Shown: positions 43,042 through 52,096 of the stretch, in pieces
Layout of the letters: the number at the start of each line of letters is the position of its first letter
Numbering within the stretch: the stretch's first letter is position 1
Assembly (NCBI GenBank): GCA_016712675.1
Contig: JADJQR010000001.1
Location: 4,092,001 to 4,156,000, forward strand
Reading direction: 5' to 3'
Length of the DNA stretch: 64,000 nt
Source of the DNA: a bacterium
Lineage (GTDB): Bacteria > Krumholzibacteriota > Krumholzibacteriia > LZORAL124-64-63
Notes under the pieces: model-generated
Told to the model about the DNA's origin: nothing
The model's database searches: none
Seen by the model: only the letters and a program-made list of their open reading frames with translations
Translations under genes and position numbers: made by a program

Positions 43042-45132
43042 GTGAGCCTGACCGACAACTCGATCCTCGCCGAACTGAAGGCCTCGGGCAACCTGCCCTC
43101 GCCCACGGGCATCGCCCTAACCATCCTCGAGATGGCCCGCGACCCCTTGGTTTCGACCGACGAACTGGCAAACGTCCTGCAAGGCGACCCGGCGCTGACC
43201 GGTCAGATCCTCAAGTACGCCAACAGCGCCGACTCGGGCGCGCGCGTGCACGTGATCGCGCTGCGCGATGCACTGATCCGCCTGGGCCTGGCTCAGGTGC
43301 GGCAGCTGTGCCTGAGCTTCTCCATCCTGGCGAACGCGCGCAGCGGCCCCTGCGCGGCGTTCGACTACGAGCGCTACTGGACCCGCTCGCTGGCAATGGC
43401 CGTCAGTTGCCAGTCGATCTCGCGGCTGGTCCGCTCGCTGAACCCGGACGAGGGGTTCACCTGCGGACTGCTCGCACACATCGGCCGCCTGGCGATGGCC
43501 AGCGTCTACCCAGACGACTACGCGGAGATCCTGGCGCGCTGGAACCACGGCGCGCCCGAGGAATTGGCCGAGTTCGAGAAGAGCATGACCGGCCTGACGC
43601 ACACCGATGCCGCCGCCGCGATCCTCGAGGACTGGCGCCTGCCTCCGCACGTGATCACCGCGGCCCGCTGCCAGGAGGACGGCAGCTGGATCACCGGCGC
43701 GGCCGTGCCGCCGTCATCGGATCGCGGCCGCCAACTGGGGCGCGTGCTTCACGCGGCGGGCCTGGCCGCGGACATCTGCGTCGAGAACGGCCCGCGGCGT
43801 CACCTGATGGTGCTCGGCTTCCTCAAGGCCGGCCTCTCGCTCGGCTTCGAAGAGATGCCGTGGATCTCGATGTACGACGAGATCCTCGCGGAATGGGAGC
43901 GCATGGGCGGCGTGTTGGACATCGTCACCGCGCACGTACCATCGCTCGAAACACTGGTCCAGAAAGCCCGCGCCCAGGGCGAGGTCATCGATGACCGCGC
44001 GCGCACGCGCGGTCCGGCCACCTCCGGTCCGGCGATGACCGCGCCGCGGCGGCCCCGCGCGTCGGGTCCGGCCGTCGCCGCCACCGTGGGCCCGGACACC
44101 CAGGCCGTTACAGCGTCGGCCACGCCGGTCCAGGATGCTGCGACCGCCACGGCGGAGCCGGCCCAGGAGCCCGGGCTGGACATCCTGATCGCCACCGACA
44201 GCGCGATCGAGATGACGGTGCTGACGCGGAAACTGACCCAGCTGGGCCACCGCATCACCTGCGCGACCGACGGTCGCCAGGCGCTCGAGATGGCGCTCAA
44301 GACGGCGCCGCAGCTGATTCTCTCGGACTGGATGCTGCCAAAGCTCGACGGCCTGGAGCTGTGCCGCATGCTGCGCTCGTCGCCGCAGACCCAGGGTGTC
44401 TACTACATCATCAACACCAGCAACGACACGGGCGCGGAGCTGGTCGAGGGCTTCGAAGCCGGCATCAACGACTACGTGGTCAAGCCGCTGAATCACCGGA
44501 TCCTGGCCGCGCGTCTGCGCGGGGCATCGCAGGTGATCCGCCTTCGCGAGCAGAGCCTGCGCGATCGCGAGGAGATGCGCAGACAGCTGAGCCACATCAA
44601 CAAGCTCAACCGCAAGCTCGAGAGCCTGGCCATGGAGGACCAGCTGACCGGCCTACCCAACCGGCGCGCGGGCCTGGAATTCCTGGACGAGACGTGGTCG
44701 CGTGCCACGCGCACCGGCGAGTCGATGCTGGTCATGCTGCTGGACATCGACCACTTCAAGAAGGTCAACGACACCTGGGGCCACGACGCCGGCGACGTCG
44801 TGCTGCAGCGGACTGCCACCGCGATGCGTGGCGCCGTGCGCGACTACGACAAGGTCAGCCGCTACGGAGGCGAGGAGTTCCTGGTCGTCTGCCCGGGCGC
44901 GGATGTGCAGTTCGCGCACGACATCGGCAATCGCATCCGTGAATCGGTCGAGAAGAACCGCATCGAGTCCGCCGTGTTCACCGGCTCGGTGACCATCTCG
45001 ATCGGCGTCTCGGTACGCGGACCCGAGCACCAGTCCACGCGCGAACTGCTGCGCGAAGCCGACGAGGCGCTCTACGCCGCCAAGGACGCCGGCCGCAACA
45101 AGGTCTGCATCCAGGCGCCCGTCGAGCCCTGA
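43042..45132 (+). CDS. HDOD-receiver-GGDEF signalling protein
   Basis: The 696-residue protein has an HDOD domain at about 12-240 (LPSPTGIALTILEMARDPLV, DALIRLGLAQVRQLCLSF), a proline and alanine-rich linker, a receiver at about 375-495 (phospho-acceptor in LILSDWMLPKLDG, lysine in DYVVKPLNH) and a GGDEF domain. The active loop is GGEEF with the RxxD inhibitory site five residues before it (RDYDKVSRYGGEEF), so it should make cyclic di-GMP with product feedback. GTG 43042 fits best behind GGGGGA; GTG 43036 would add two residues. An HDOD head on a receiver-GGDEF body is an uncommon order. Confidence 0.9.
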   Translation: MSLTDNSILAELKASGNLPSPTGIALTILEMARDPLVSTDELANVLQGDPALTGQILKYANSADSGARVHVIALRDALIRLGLAQVRQLCLSFSILANARSGPCAAFDYERYWTRSLAMAVSCQSISRLVRSLNPDEGFTCGLLAHIGRLAMASVYPDDYAEILARWNHGAPEELAEFEKSMTGLTHTDAAAAILEDWRLPPHVITAARCQEDGSWITGAAVPPSSDRGRQLGRVLHAAGLAADICVENGPRRHLMVLGFLKAGLSLGFEEMPWISMYDEILAEWERMGGVLDIVTAHVPSLETLVQKARAQGEVIDDRARTRGPATSGPAMTAPRRPRASGPAVAATVGPDTQAVTASATPVQDAATATAEPAQEPGLDILIATDSAIEMTVLTRKLTQLGHRITCATDGRQALEMALKTAPQLILSDWMLPKLDGLELCRMLRSSPQTQGVYYIINTSNDTGAELVEGFEAGINDYVVKPLNHRILAARLRGASQVIRLREQSLRDREEMRRQLSHINKLNRKLESLAMEDQLTGLPNRRAGLEFLDETWSRATRTGESMLVMLLDIDHFKKVNDTWGHDAGDVVLQRTATAMRGAVRDYDKVSRYGGEEFLVVCPGADVQFAHDIGNRIRESVEKNRIESAVFTGSVTISIGVSVRGPEHQSTRELLREADEALYAAKDAGRNKVCIQAPVEP

Positions 45133-45139
45133 GGCAGGC

Positions 45140-45619
45140 TCAGGCTTTCGCCTCGAACCGCCGCCGCAGATCCAGGTGGTAGTCGGCCAGCGGGCGCATC
45201 GCCTGGTCCACCCCCAGCACCGCCAGCGCCCGCTCCCAGTCCTCCGGGTGCACGTGCATGATATAGCGGTAGCCGCCGCGTCCGTCGGTCATGCCGTTCG
45301 CGCTCGACACGTTGATGTCGGCGTCGCACAGCTTCTCGTGGATGCCCACCAGTGCGCCCAGCTCGTCGTCGCCCTGCACGATGAAGGCGTGGTGCGGTCC
45401 CTGCAGCACCAGCCCCTCGTGCCGCGCGAAATCGCCGAGCCAGACCGGGTTGAGCGGGTAGATCACCAACTGTGTCCGCTCGCGCCCCACCGGGAAGGCG
45501 TTGAAGGCGACCAGGTTGACGTCCTCGGCAGCCAGTGCGCGCAGGAAGCGGCAGCCCTGGCCAGGGCGGTCGTCGACGGTCGCATAGTAGTAGTCCACGG
45601 GATAGATGCGGGCTGCCAT
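45140..45619 (-). CDS. ACT-like small protein
   Basis: The 159-residue protein looks like two ACT-type beta-alpha-beta units in tandem. The first contains VDDRPGQGCRFLRALAAEDV and FPVGRERTQLVIYPL; the second contains IVQGDDELGALVGIHEKLCD and INVSSANGMTDGRGGYRYIM. Such domains bind amino acids or small regulators. The start ATG 45619 has GGAAGG 8 bases upstream. It is convergent with the HDOD-GGDEF gene. No pathway partner is adjacent, so the ligand cannot be guessed. Confidence 0.7.
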   Translation of the reverse strand: MAARIYPVDYYYATVDDRPGQGCRFLRALAAEDVNLVAFNAFPVGRERTQLVIYPLNPVWLGDFARHEGLVLQGPHHAFIVQGDDELGALVGIHEKLCDADINVSSANGMTDGRGGYRYIMHVHPEDWERALAVLGVDQAMRPLADYHLDLRRRFEAKA

Positions 45620-45795
45620 GGCGGGACCTTCCTTCGTTCGCGCAAGGTTGGCCAAGGCCGCGCCGGGGGCCGCCGGGTGGGGCGGCGCGCCGGAGCGCAC
45701 ACGCCGGAACGGGGTTCCGGACCCGCCGATCATAGCAGGTTTCGACACGCCTGGAAACAGCAGGTCAGGCGGCAGGCGCCGTGGTGCTGCCCGCG

Positions 45796-47421
45796 TCAAC
45801 GGCTGGGCGCGCCCCGGATCCGGCCACCGGCAGGCGCGCGGACCGTGCCCACCCGCTGGATCGCCTCGGCGGCGAGCCCGGACAACTCGCGGCCCGTGTC
45901 CGCGAACCGCGGGTTGGGGCAGCCCAGGTAGACCGGGGCCATCATCGCCACGAAGTCCGGCATGGCCACCAGATACGCGGCCTCGGGGTCCAAGGGCCGG
46001 CCACCGACTGTGACTTCCCCGGCGCGCGAGGGCGCTCCGTCCTGGCCGGCCACGATCAGGTATTCCAGTCCCGAAACCTGCAGGATGCCGTGGTCCCCGC
46101 TCACCTGCGCGGCGGCGTTCCAATCGGCGACGGTTGCCAGTTCGCGGCCGGACATGCGCACGGTCACCAGCGAGTTGGCGAACGGCAGCACCTCGTGGAT
46201 GTGCAGGGCGGTCAGCGGACCGGCAGGCAGGTCGCGCCGGATGCCGCCGGAGTTGATCACGCCCACGTCGGCGCCCGCGGCCTCGCGCAGCACATCGGCC
46301 AGCCAGTTGCCCAGCGCGCTCTCGCCGCGGCCGCGGCGCAGGTCGGTCGCCAGGGTGCCCAGCACGCGGCCGTACTGGTCGCGCACCTGGTCCTCGTAGC
46401 CGTAGGTCAGGGCGGCGATGCCGTCCAGTTCACCGCTCGCGTCCAGCGAGTCCGCCCACAGGCTGACCAGGCGCCCGTCGTAACCGGCCACCCGGTCGTC
46501 CTCCACCCTCAGGTCCAGCCGACCCAGGTTCGTCAGGGCCGAGCCCGCTTGCACGATCAGGATGCCCTCGACCAGCTCCGGCTGCCGCATCCGCGTGTGG
46601 CTGTGGCCCCCGACGATGACGTCGATGCCCGCGCCGGCCAGCGCCGCGGCCAGCTCGCGGTCCTTGTCCAGCCCGTTGTGGGTGAGCACGATCAGCAGGT
46701 CGGTGGCCGGATCCAGTTCGGCGGCCTGCCGGCGCAGCAGCGGCGCCTGCGGGGCCATCCGCAGCCCCGGGAACCGGCTGGGGGCCACCACCTCAGTCAT
46801 CTCGGAACAGGACACGCCCATGATGCCGATGCGCACGCCCCCGCGCTCCAGCACGACCGGCTCGGCGCGGAACACCGCGCGGCCCTGGTCATCGACGATA
46901 TCGGCCGCCAGCACCGGATGCCCGAACCGCGGCAGCAGCCGCTGCAGGTCGGCCAGGCCGATGTCGAACTCGTGGTTGCCCACCAGGCCCGCGTCGTAGT
47001 CCAGGGCGTTGAACAGCCGGGCGATAGCCGCGCCCGGCACGTCGTCCTCGCGCAGGTTGCAAACCGGGTTGCCGGTCATGAAGTCGCCGGCGTCCACCAG
47101 CAAATCAGCCGGCGCCGAGCGGCGTTGTTCCGCCAGGTGGTGGGCCAGCGCCACGATGCCGCCCACCGGCCGGCCGTCGTCGCGCCAGTCCGCCGGGCGG
47201 GCGAACATGCCCGCGTGCGTGTCGTTGGTGTGAAAGAGGGTCAGGTTCCAGGGGCCCGCTCCCGGCGCGGGCGCCGGAACATCCGCGGCCGTGACCGGCG
47301 CGGTGACCGCCAGGAGCACCGCCCCCAGGACACCAGGCAGCCAGCCGGCCCGCAGGTGCCGCTCCGGCGCCGACCGCCGCGTCGGCCCGCCGCCCGGCCC
47401 TCCCCGTCTGTTCGCTGCCAT
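45796..47421 (-). CDS. Secreted 5'-nucleotidase / UDP-sugar hydrolase family
   Basis: The 541-residue product has a signal peptide (about 22-46, GVLGAVLLAVTAPVTAADV) after a basic start. The metallophosphatase motifs are LTLFHTNDTHAGMF, LLVDAGDFMTGN, GLVGNHEFDIG and VIVGGHSHTRMRQ. The C-terminal 5'-nucleotidase domain has GVINSGGIRRDLPAGPLT and VLPFANSLVTVRMSGREL. Expected activity is hydrolysis of nucleotides outside the inner membrane. ATG 47421 is preceded by AGGAGG. It is divergent from the membrane protein gene at 47557. Confidence 0.9.
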   Translation of the reverse strand: MAANRRGGPGGGPTRRSAPERHLRAGWLPGVLGAVLLAVTAPVTAADVPAPAPGAGPWNLTLFHTNDTHAGMFARPADWRDDGRPVGGIVALAHHLAEQRRSAPADLLVDAGDFMTGNPVCNLREDDVPGAAIARLFNALDYDAGLVGNHEFDIGLADLQRLLPRFGHPVLAADIVDDQGRAVFRAEPVVLERGGVRIGIMGVSCSEMTEVVAPSRFPGLRMAPQAPLLRRQAAELDPATDLLIVLTHNGLDKDRELAAALAGAGIDVIVGGHSHTRMRQPELVEGILIVQAGSALTNLGRLDLRVEDDRVAGYDGRLVSLWADSLDASGELDGIAALTYGYEDQVRDQYGRVLGTLATDLRRGRGESALGNWLADVLREAAGADVGVINSGGIRRDLPAGPLTALHIHEVLPFANSLVTVRMSGRELATVADWNAAAQVSGDHGILQVSGLEYLIVAGQDGAPSRAGEVTVGGRPLDPEAAYLVAMPDFVAMMAPVYLGCPNPRFADTGRELSGLAAEAIQRVGTVRAPAGGRIRGAPSR

Positions 47422-47540
47422 GTCCGCTCCTCCTGGTGACGGGTCCGGCCGCGGAGCGCCCCGGCGCCAGCCCGCCGCGTCCGCAACCTGAAAACGACAC
47501 GCCACCCGCGAGTTCATTGCCCGGGCGGCGTCCGCCGGGT

Positions 47541-47546
47541 TATTAT
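47541..47546 (+). promoter_or_regulatory. -10 box close to a possibly leaderless start
   Basis: TATTAT lies 10 bases before ATG 47557, and no ribosome binding site is visible in between. Transcription would start within a few bases of the start codon. No clear -35 is seen. Confidence 0.35.
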
Positions 47547-47556
47547 TAACGCCGAC

Positions 47557-48849
47557 ATGAAGATTCTCAAAGCGCATGGGCCGATATTCCTGCTGATGCT
47601 GGCAACGGTGTTCGCGGCGTTCGGCCGACTTACCACCACCCCGCTGTGGGACGGCGCCGATGCCCAGATCATCTGCGACGCCCACGTGCTTGCGCGCGAC
47701 CCGGGCTCGATGTTCGGCCATCTGGGTTTCTATTTCAGCCAGCCACTGCTTCAGCTGGTGTTCCTGGCCGAGTACCGCCTGTTCGGCCTGGATTCGACCG
47801 GCTATCTCGCGGTCAATCTCCTGATCCACGCGCTGAACGCCTTCGTGGTCTACATGTTGGTGAACATGCTCTTCCCGCGGCGGGGCATGGCCGTCCTGGC
47901 TGGTCTGCTGTTCGCCCTCGGCGTCGGCAGCTACGGGCGCGTGTTCACGACCGTCCACGCCCTGGAGAACCTGCTGCTGGCGACGCTGCATCTGCTGGTG
48001 CTGTATTTCTTCATCCGCAACGATTTCCGGCGGGACGGACGCCTACGCTCGTCCCTGTTCGTGGCGGGACTGGCGCTGTTCCTGGCCTCGGGGCTGACGC
48101 GCGCCTCGTCGTTCTCCCTGTTGTCGTGCCTTATCGCCTACAAGGCCTTCTTCCATCGGCGCCGCGGCCGCCCGGTGTGGTCGCCGGACCTGCTGATCTT
48201 CATCGCGGTCGGCACGGCCTTCTACCTGGGGCAGGCCCGCTGGGGCTTCGAGCAGCCGACCGTTTTCGGACGGGGCGCCGAACAGACGCACTTCTCGCTG
48301 CTCTCGATCAAGAACCTGTTCCGGTACCTGGTCCTGATGTTCTTTCCGCTGCAGAAGAGCCCCCTGCTCGAGACGGCCCCGTTCTGGGTGGACTGGCTGT
48401 TCGCGGCCCGTACCTGGATCCGCTTCGGATTGACCATCGCCATCGTCTCCTACAGCTTCTTCGGGTTCGTCTTCGGCAGCCGTGCCACGCGCTTCTTCAT
48501 CGCCTGGACCTACATCACGCTGCTGCCCTTCACGGCGCACACGGAGGCCGGCCGCTGGCTCAACCTGAACCACCTCTACCTGGCCTCGCTGGGCTTCTGC
48601 GTGGTCATCGCGGCGGGTGCGGCCGGCTGCAGTTCGCTGCTGGCCCGGGCCGGCCGGCGGCGCTTCCTGCCCTACCTGGCCCCCCTGCTCCTGGCCGTCG
48701 TGGCCGTCGGGCTGACCCACCAGCTGGACTCCAAGTACAAGGCGATCGCCCGCTGGCCCGCGTCCGAGGCCCTGCGCGCCCAGGTCCATGAAGCCTGTTC
48801 GCCGGCGGCGGCCCACCGCACCCCGGGCGACCCCCTGCCACGCCCCTGA
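47557..48849 (+). CDS. Polytopic membrane protein, GT-C-like
   Basis: The 430-residue protein has about ten hydrophobic helices spread over residues 8-385. The N-terminal loop PLWDGADAQIICDAHVLARD is acidic and comes before the second helix, an arrangement seen in GT-C glycosyltransferases such as PMT-like enzymes. LNLNHLYLASLGFC near residue 330 is also reminiscent of them. I do not recognise the family, so the assignment is tentative. The start lacks a ribosome binding site, and a -10-like box lies only 10 bases away, suggesting a leaderless message. Confidence 0.65.
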   Translation: MKILKAHGPIFLLMLATVFAAFGRLTTTPLWDGADAQIICDAHVLARDPGSMFGHLGFYFSQPLLQLVFLAEYRLFGLDSTGYLAVNLLIHALNAFVVYMLVNMLFPRRGMAVLAGLLFALGVGSYGRVFTTVHALENLLLATLHLLVLYFFIRNDFRRDGRLRSSLFVAGLALFLASGLTRASSFSLLSCLIAYKAFFHRRRGRPVWSPDLLIFIAVGTAFYLGQARWGFEQPTVFGRGAEQTHFSLLSIKNLFRYLVLMFFPLQKSPLLETAPFWVDWLFAARTWIRFGLTIAIVSYSFFGFVFGSRATRFFIAWTYITLLPFTAHTEAGRWLNLNHLYLASLGFCVVIAAGAAGCSSLLARAGRRRFLPYLAPLLLAVVAVGLTHQLDSKYKAIARWPASEALRAQVHEACSPAAAHRTPGDPLPRP

Positions 48850-48991
48850 GCGGCCATCCCCTGCCTCTCCCGCCAGCGCCGGATGCGTTTGGCGGCCCGC
48901 CCGCCGGGCCATATCTTGGTCCGGTCAACCGACCGGGCCGCCCCTGTTCCGGGACGATCCGGCCCCCGCTTCCGCAGGAGGACTAGAGGTC

Positions 48992-50113
48992 ATGGCCAAG
49001 TACAGGATCGGCTGGATGCCCGGCGACGGCGTGGGCGTCGACGTGATGGACGCCACCCGCATCGTGCTGGACGCGCTCGGCTTCGACGCCGACTACATCC
49101 CCGGCGACATCGGCTGGGAGATCTGGTGCCGCGAGGCCAATGCACTGCCCGACCGCACGCTCGAGATGCTGCGTACGGTGGACGCGGCGCTCTTCGGCGC
49201 CATCACGAGCAAGCCGAAGGAGGAGGCCGAGGCCGAACTGATCCCGGAGCTGCGGGGCAAAGGCCACGTCTACCGCAGCCCCATCGTGCGCCTGCGCCAG
49301 GAGTTCAACCTGCGGACCAACCTGCGCCCGTGCAAAGCGTACGCCGGCAACCCGCTGAACTTCCGCGATGGCCTGGACATGGTCGTGTTCCGGCAGAACA
49401 CCGAGGACCTGTACATGGGCATCGAGTGGCACCCGCTGCCGCAGGAGCTGCGGGACGTCATGATGAAGACGCTGCCCGGCCCCACCAAGCGGCTGGCGGA
49501 CACGGCGAACGAGGACATCGCCGTCTCGGCGCGCGTCCTGACGCGGCTCGGCTGCCAGCAGATCGTGCGCGATGCGTTCGAGTACGCGAAGAACTACGGC
49601 TACAAGACGGTGACCGTGGTCGAGAAGCCGAACGTGGTGCGCGAGACGAGCGGCCTGATGGTGCGCGAGGCCCGCAAGATCGCGAAGGACTACCCCGGCA
49701 TCGAGCTGTGGGAGACCAATATCGACGCCATGTGCATGTGGCTGATCAAGAATCCCGAGCAGTACGGGGTGATGGTCTCCAGCAACATGTTCGGCGACAT
49801 CCTCAGCGACCTCTGCGCGCAGCTGGTGGGCGGGCTCGGCTTCGCCTGCAGCGGCAACCTGGGCGACAAGATCGGCATCTTCGAGCCCAGCCACGGCTCG
49901 GCGCCGAAATACGTCGGCCTGAACAAGGTCAACCCCATCGCCATGATCCTCTCGGCCAAGATGATGCTCGACCACCTGGGCGAGAAGGACATGGCGGCGC
50001 GGATGGAGAGCGCGGTGGCCGCGGTGATCCGGGACGGCAAGGCCCGCACCTACGACATGGGCGGCACCACGACGACCACCGGCATGGCCGAGGCGATCGC
50101 GGCGCGCTGCTGA
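48992..50113 (+). CDS. Isocitrate/isopropylmalate dehydrogenase family protein
   Basis: The 373-residue protein is an NAD(P)-dependent beta-decarboxylating dehydrogenase. Conserved parts are MPGDGVGVDVMDATRIVLDA, AITSKPKEEAEAEL, SPIVRLRQEFNLRTNLRPCK, VFRQNTEDLYMGIE with its catalytic tyrosine, and GNLGDKIGIFEPSHGSAPKY. The last segment and the lack of other leu genes fit isocitrate dehydrogenase better than isopropylmalate dehydrogenase, but the exact substrate remains open. AGGAGG lies about 10 bases before ATG 48992. It stands alone and converges on the MvhD-like gene. Confidence 0.85.
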   Translation: MAKYRIGWMPGDGVGVDVMDATRIVLDALGFDADYIPGDIGWEIWCREANALPDRTLEMLRTVDAALFGAITSKPKEEAEAELIPELRGKGHVYRSPIVRLRQEFNLRTNLRPCKAYAGNPLNFRDGLDMVVFRQNTEDLYMGIEWHPLPQELRDVMMKTLPGPTKRLADTANEDIAVSARVLTRLGCQQIVRDAFEYAKNYGYKTVTVVEKPNVVRETSGLMVREARKIAKDYPGIELWETNIDAMCMWLIKNPEQYGVMVSSNMFGDILSDLCAQLVGGLGFACSGNLGDKIGIFEPSHGSAPKYVGLNKVNPIAMILSAKMMLDHLGEKDMAARMESAVAAVIRDGKARTYDMGGTTTTTGMAEAIAARC

Positions 50114-50145
50114 GCAACGGCGCGGAGCCCGCAGCATGAAGCACA

Positions 50146-50171
50146 CGGCCCCCGGGAATCCCCGGGGGCCG
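50146..50171. terminator. Bidirectional terminator hairpin
   Basis: CGGCCCCCGGG (50146-50156) pairs with CCCGGGGGCCG (50161-50171) over 11 bases around a 4-base loop. It lies between the convergent dehydrogenase and MvhD-like genes. There is no clean T-tract on either side, so it may work with Rho. Confidence 0.65.
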
Positions 50172-50200
50172 TCGTGTGTGGTGCGGTCACGGCGCTGGTC

Positions 50201-50644
50201 TCAGGGGCCGGTGGCCGTCATCGCCTCGGGGGTGGTCGGCGCCGGCTGGCGCGGGCGGGGCCCGAGGACATGCAGCCGTCGCCGGAACGCGACCAGCAAC
50301 GCCGGGATGCGCGTCGCCTCGCGCGGTGTCAGCCAGTGTCGTTGCAGACGCGCCGGAGCGACGCCCAGCCGCTGCAGCGCCAGCGCCCCCGCGTGGATGC
50401 GCCGGAAGGCTTCCACGTCGTCGCACGATCGCTGACAGGCCCGACCCAGGCAGCCGAGCACAAGGACACCGTCGGCGCCGTCCAGGAACGCCGCCGCCAC
50501 GCGCGTGCCGTCGACCTCTGCCCCGCAGCAGTCCACCACGCGACAACCGTGCCCGGCAGCCGCGGCCGTCTCCCCGCAGCATCGCGGACAATGGAAGATC
50601 GTGATCCGCAGCTCGTGGCCGCGAGAACCGACGGCGGAATCCAT
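50201..50644 (-). CDS. Orphan MvhD-like hydrogenase iron-sulfur subunit
   Basis: The 147-residue protein resembles the delta subunit MvhD of heterodisulfide-linked hydrogenases, which carries a [2Fe-2S] cluster and relays electrons. Shared features are LRITIFHCPRCC at the N-terminus, CRVVDCCGAEVDGTRVAAAF, and DGADGVLVLGCLGRACQRS followed by an LQRLGVAPARLQRHW-like segment. The cysteines are more numerous and differently spaced than in typical MvhD. No HdrA, hydrogenase or HdrBC gene is nearby, so its partners are unknown. A weak AAAGGA lies 12 bases before ATG 50644. Confidence 0.65.
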   Translation of the reverse strand: MDSAVGSRGHELRITIFHCPRCCGETAAAAGHGCRVVDCCGAEVDGTRVAAAFLDGADGVLVLGCLGRACQRSCDDVEAFRRIHAGALALQRLGVAPARLQRHWLTPREATRIPALLVAFRRRLHVLGPRPRQPAPTTPEAMTATGP

Positions 50645-50746
50645 CGCTGTGCGCGTCCTTTCCGGGATTGCCTAGTCTGACGGTGGGAGCGTAGCAAACA
50701 CGCGGCTTCCGGTCAACTTGTTTGTTAATATTTTGGCAACCAAGTC

Positions 50747-50766
50747 GACAAATATATCATGTTGTC
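50747..50766 (-). promoter_or_regulatory. AT-rich inverted repeat upstream of the MvhD-like gene
   Basis: GACAA (50747-50751) and TTGTC (50762-50766) flank ATATATCATG in a marked AT-rich island. It lies about 100 bases before the MvhD-like start codon and may be its promoter-operator region. Confidence 0.4.
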
Positions 50767-50859
50767 AAATAATGCATTACGCCGCAGCCCGACATGCGTT
50801 GCCGTCCCGCGGCGCGGGCTGCGTCTGACCGTTGGTCCGCGTGCTCGAGGCGCGGCTGT

Positions 50860-51669
50860 TCAGCGCGGCTGGTAATACGGCAGGGCCTCCGCCAGGTACT
50901 CATTGAGCTGGCGGATCCGGGTCTCGTCCGAAGGATGCGTGCTGAGGAACTCGGGCGGCGCCTGGCCACCGCCGGCCGCCATGCGCTCCCAGAATTTCGG
51001 AGCCTGCCGCGGGTCGTAGCCGGCCATCGCCATGAAGATCAGGCCTAGGCGGTCGGCCTCACTCTCGTGCTTGCGGCTGAACGGCAGCATCACGCCCACC
51101 TGGGCACCCAGACCGATGGCGCCCAGCCACAGGTTGCGCGTCTGCTCGGGCTTGGATTTCATCGCCTCAGACAGAGCCAAGCCACCGAGCTGCTGGGCCA
51201 ATTCCAGGCTCATCCGCTCGCCGCCGTGCCGCGCGATGGCGTGCGCCACCTCGTGGCCCATCACCACGGCGATGCCGGCGTCGTCCTTGCACACCGGCAG
51301 GATCCCAGTGTAGAAGGCGACCTTGCCGCCGGGCATGCACCAGGCGTTCTGCTGGTCGCTCTCGATGAGATTGAACTCCCAGGCGTAGCCCTCGATCTGT
51401 TGCGACAGCCCCTGCTGCTGGAAGTAGCGTTCGACGGCACCCTGGATCTTCGCACCCACGCGCTTGATCTGCGCCGTGGCGGCGGCGTCGCGGCTGAGCT
51501 GACTCTCCTTGAGCACCTGGTCGTACTGGGAGAAGCTCATCGCGTTCATCTGGCTCTCGGGGATCAGGCTGAGCTGGCGGCGGCCGGTGATGGGCACCGT
51601 GGCGCAGGCGGCCACGAGGCCGCAGAGCACGATGGCGCCGGTGACGGCCAGGAGCAGGCGACGTTTCAT
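50860..51669 (-). CDS. M48-family metalloprotease lipoprotein
   Basis: The 269-residue protein is likely anchored by a lipobox (LCGLVAAC near residue 22). The zinc motif HEVAHAIARHGGE is intact and the third ligand glutamate is in KHESEADRLGLIFMAMAGYD. The TVPITGRRQLSLIPE and WCMPGGKVAFYTGIL segments match the Oma1/LoiP-like group that maintains envelope protein quality. ATG 51669 is chosen for the signal sequence; GAGGGAGAA lies about 10 bases upstream. Confidence 0.92.
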   Translation of the reverse strand: MKRRLLLAVTGAIVLCGLVAACATVPITGRRQLSLIPESQMNAMSFSQYDQVLKESQLSRDAAATAQIKRVGAKIQGAVERYFQQQGLSQQIEGYAWEFNLIESDQQNAWCMPGGKVAFYTGILPVCKDDAGIAVVMGHEVAHAIARHGGERMSLELAQQLGGLALSEAMKSKPEQTRNLWLGAIGLGAQVGVMLPFSRKHESEADRLGLIFMAMAGYDPRQAPKFWERMAAGGGQAPPEFLSTHPSDETRIRQLNEYLAEALPYYQPR

Positions 51670-51879
51670 GGCGGCTGGTTCTCCCTCGTCGGTCTGTTGG
51701 GGTTGCCGGCGCATCGCGGCCCGGACAGTGTAGTCCGCGCGCCTGGCGGCGTCCAGTATTGCGCCGCCGGGATCGACGCCTGGGTCGCGCCGCGCTGAAC
51801 GCCTCGGCCTGACGGGAGTCGTGGTCAGCCCGACCGGCGGGCCGACCGCGGTTGCCCTGCCTCCGTCCGCGGCGCCTTC

Positions 51880-52020
51880 ATGATGCGCCTGTACGGTTGG
51901 CTCATGGCCGCCGTCGGCGCCTGCATCCTGATCGAGGTGTGGCTTTTCCGCTCCGGCAAGGCCGAGTCGGTGGCGCTGTTGTTCTGGTACCTGCTGCGAC
52001 TGCTGAATTCGCGGCGCTGA
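51880..52020 (+). CDS. Small membrane protein, 46 residues
   Basis: This short frame reads MMRLYGWLMAAVGACILIEV and continues with a second hydrophobic stretch SVALLFWYLLRLLNSRR. Two membrane segments separated by FRSGKAE are plausible. The GC-skewed third positions look coding, and a strong terminator follows 20 bases after the stop. There is no clear ribosome binding site. I do not recognise a family. Confidence 0.5.
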   Translation: MMRLYGWLMAAVGACILIEVWLFRSGKAESVALLFWYLLRLLNSRR

Positions 52021-52040
52021 AGCGCAGCCTGTTCGACAAG

Positions 52041-52076
52041 CGGGCCCGTCGGCATCGGTAGCCGACGGGCCCGTTT
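52041..52076 (+). terminator. Strong hairpin terminator
   Basis: CGGGCCCGTCGGC (52041-52053) pairs exactly with GCCGACGGGCCCG (52061-52073) around a 7-base loop, and TTT follows. It lies after the small membrane protein and also faces the convergent coiled-coil gene. Confidence 0.8.
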
Positions 52077-52096
52077 CCTGCGTGCGACACGGCGAA

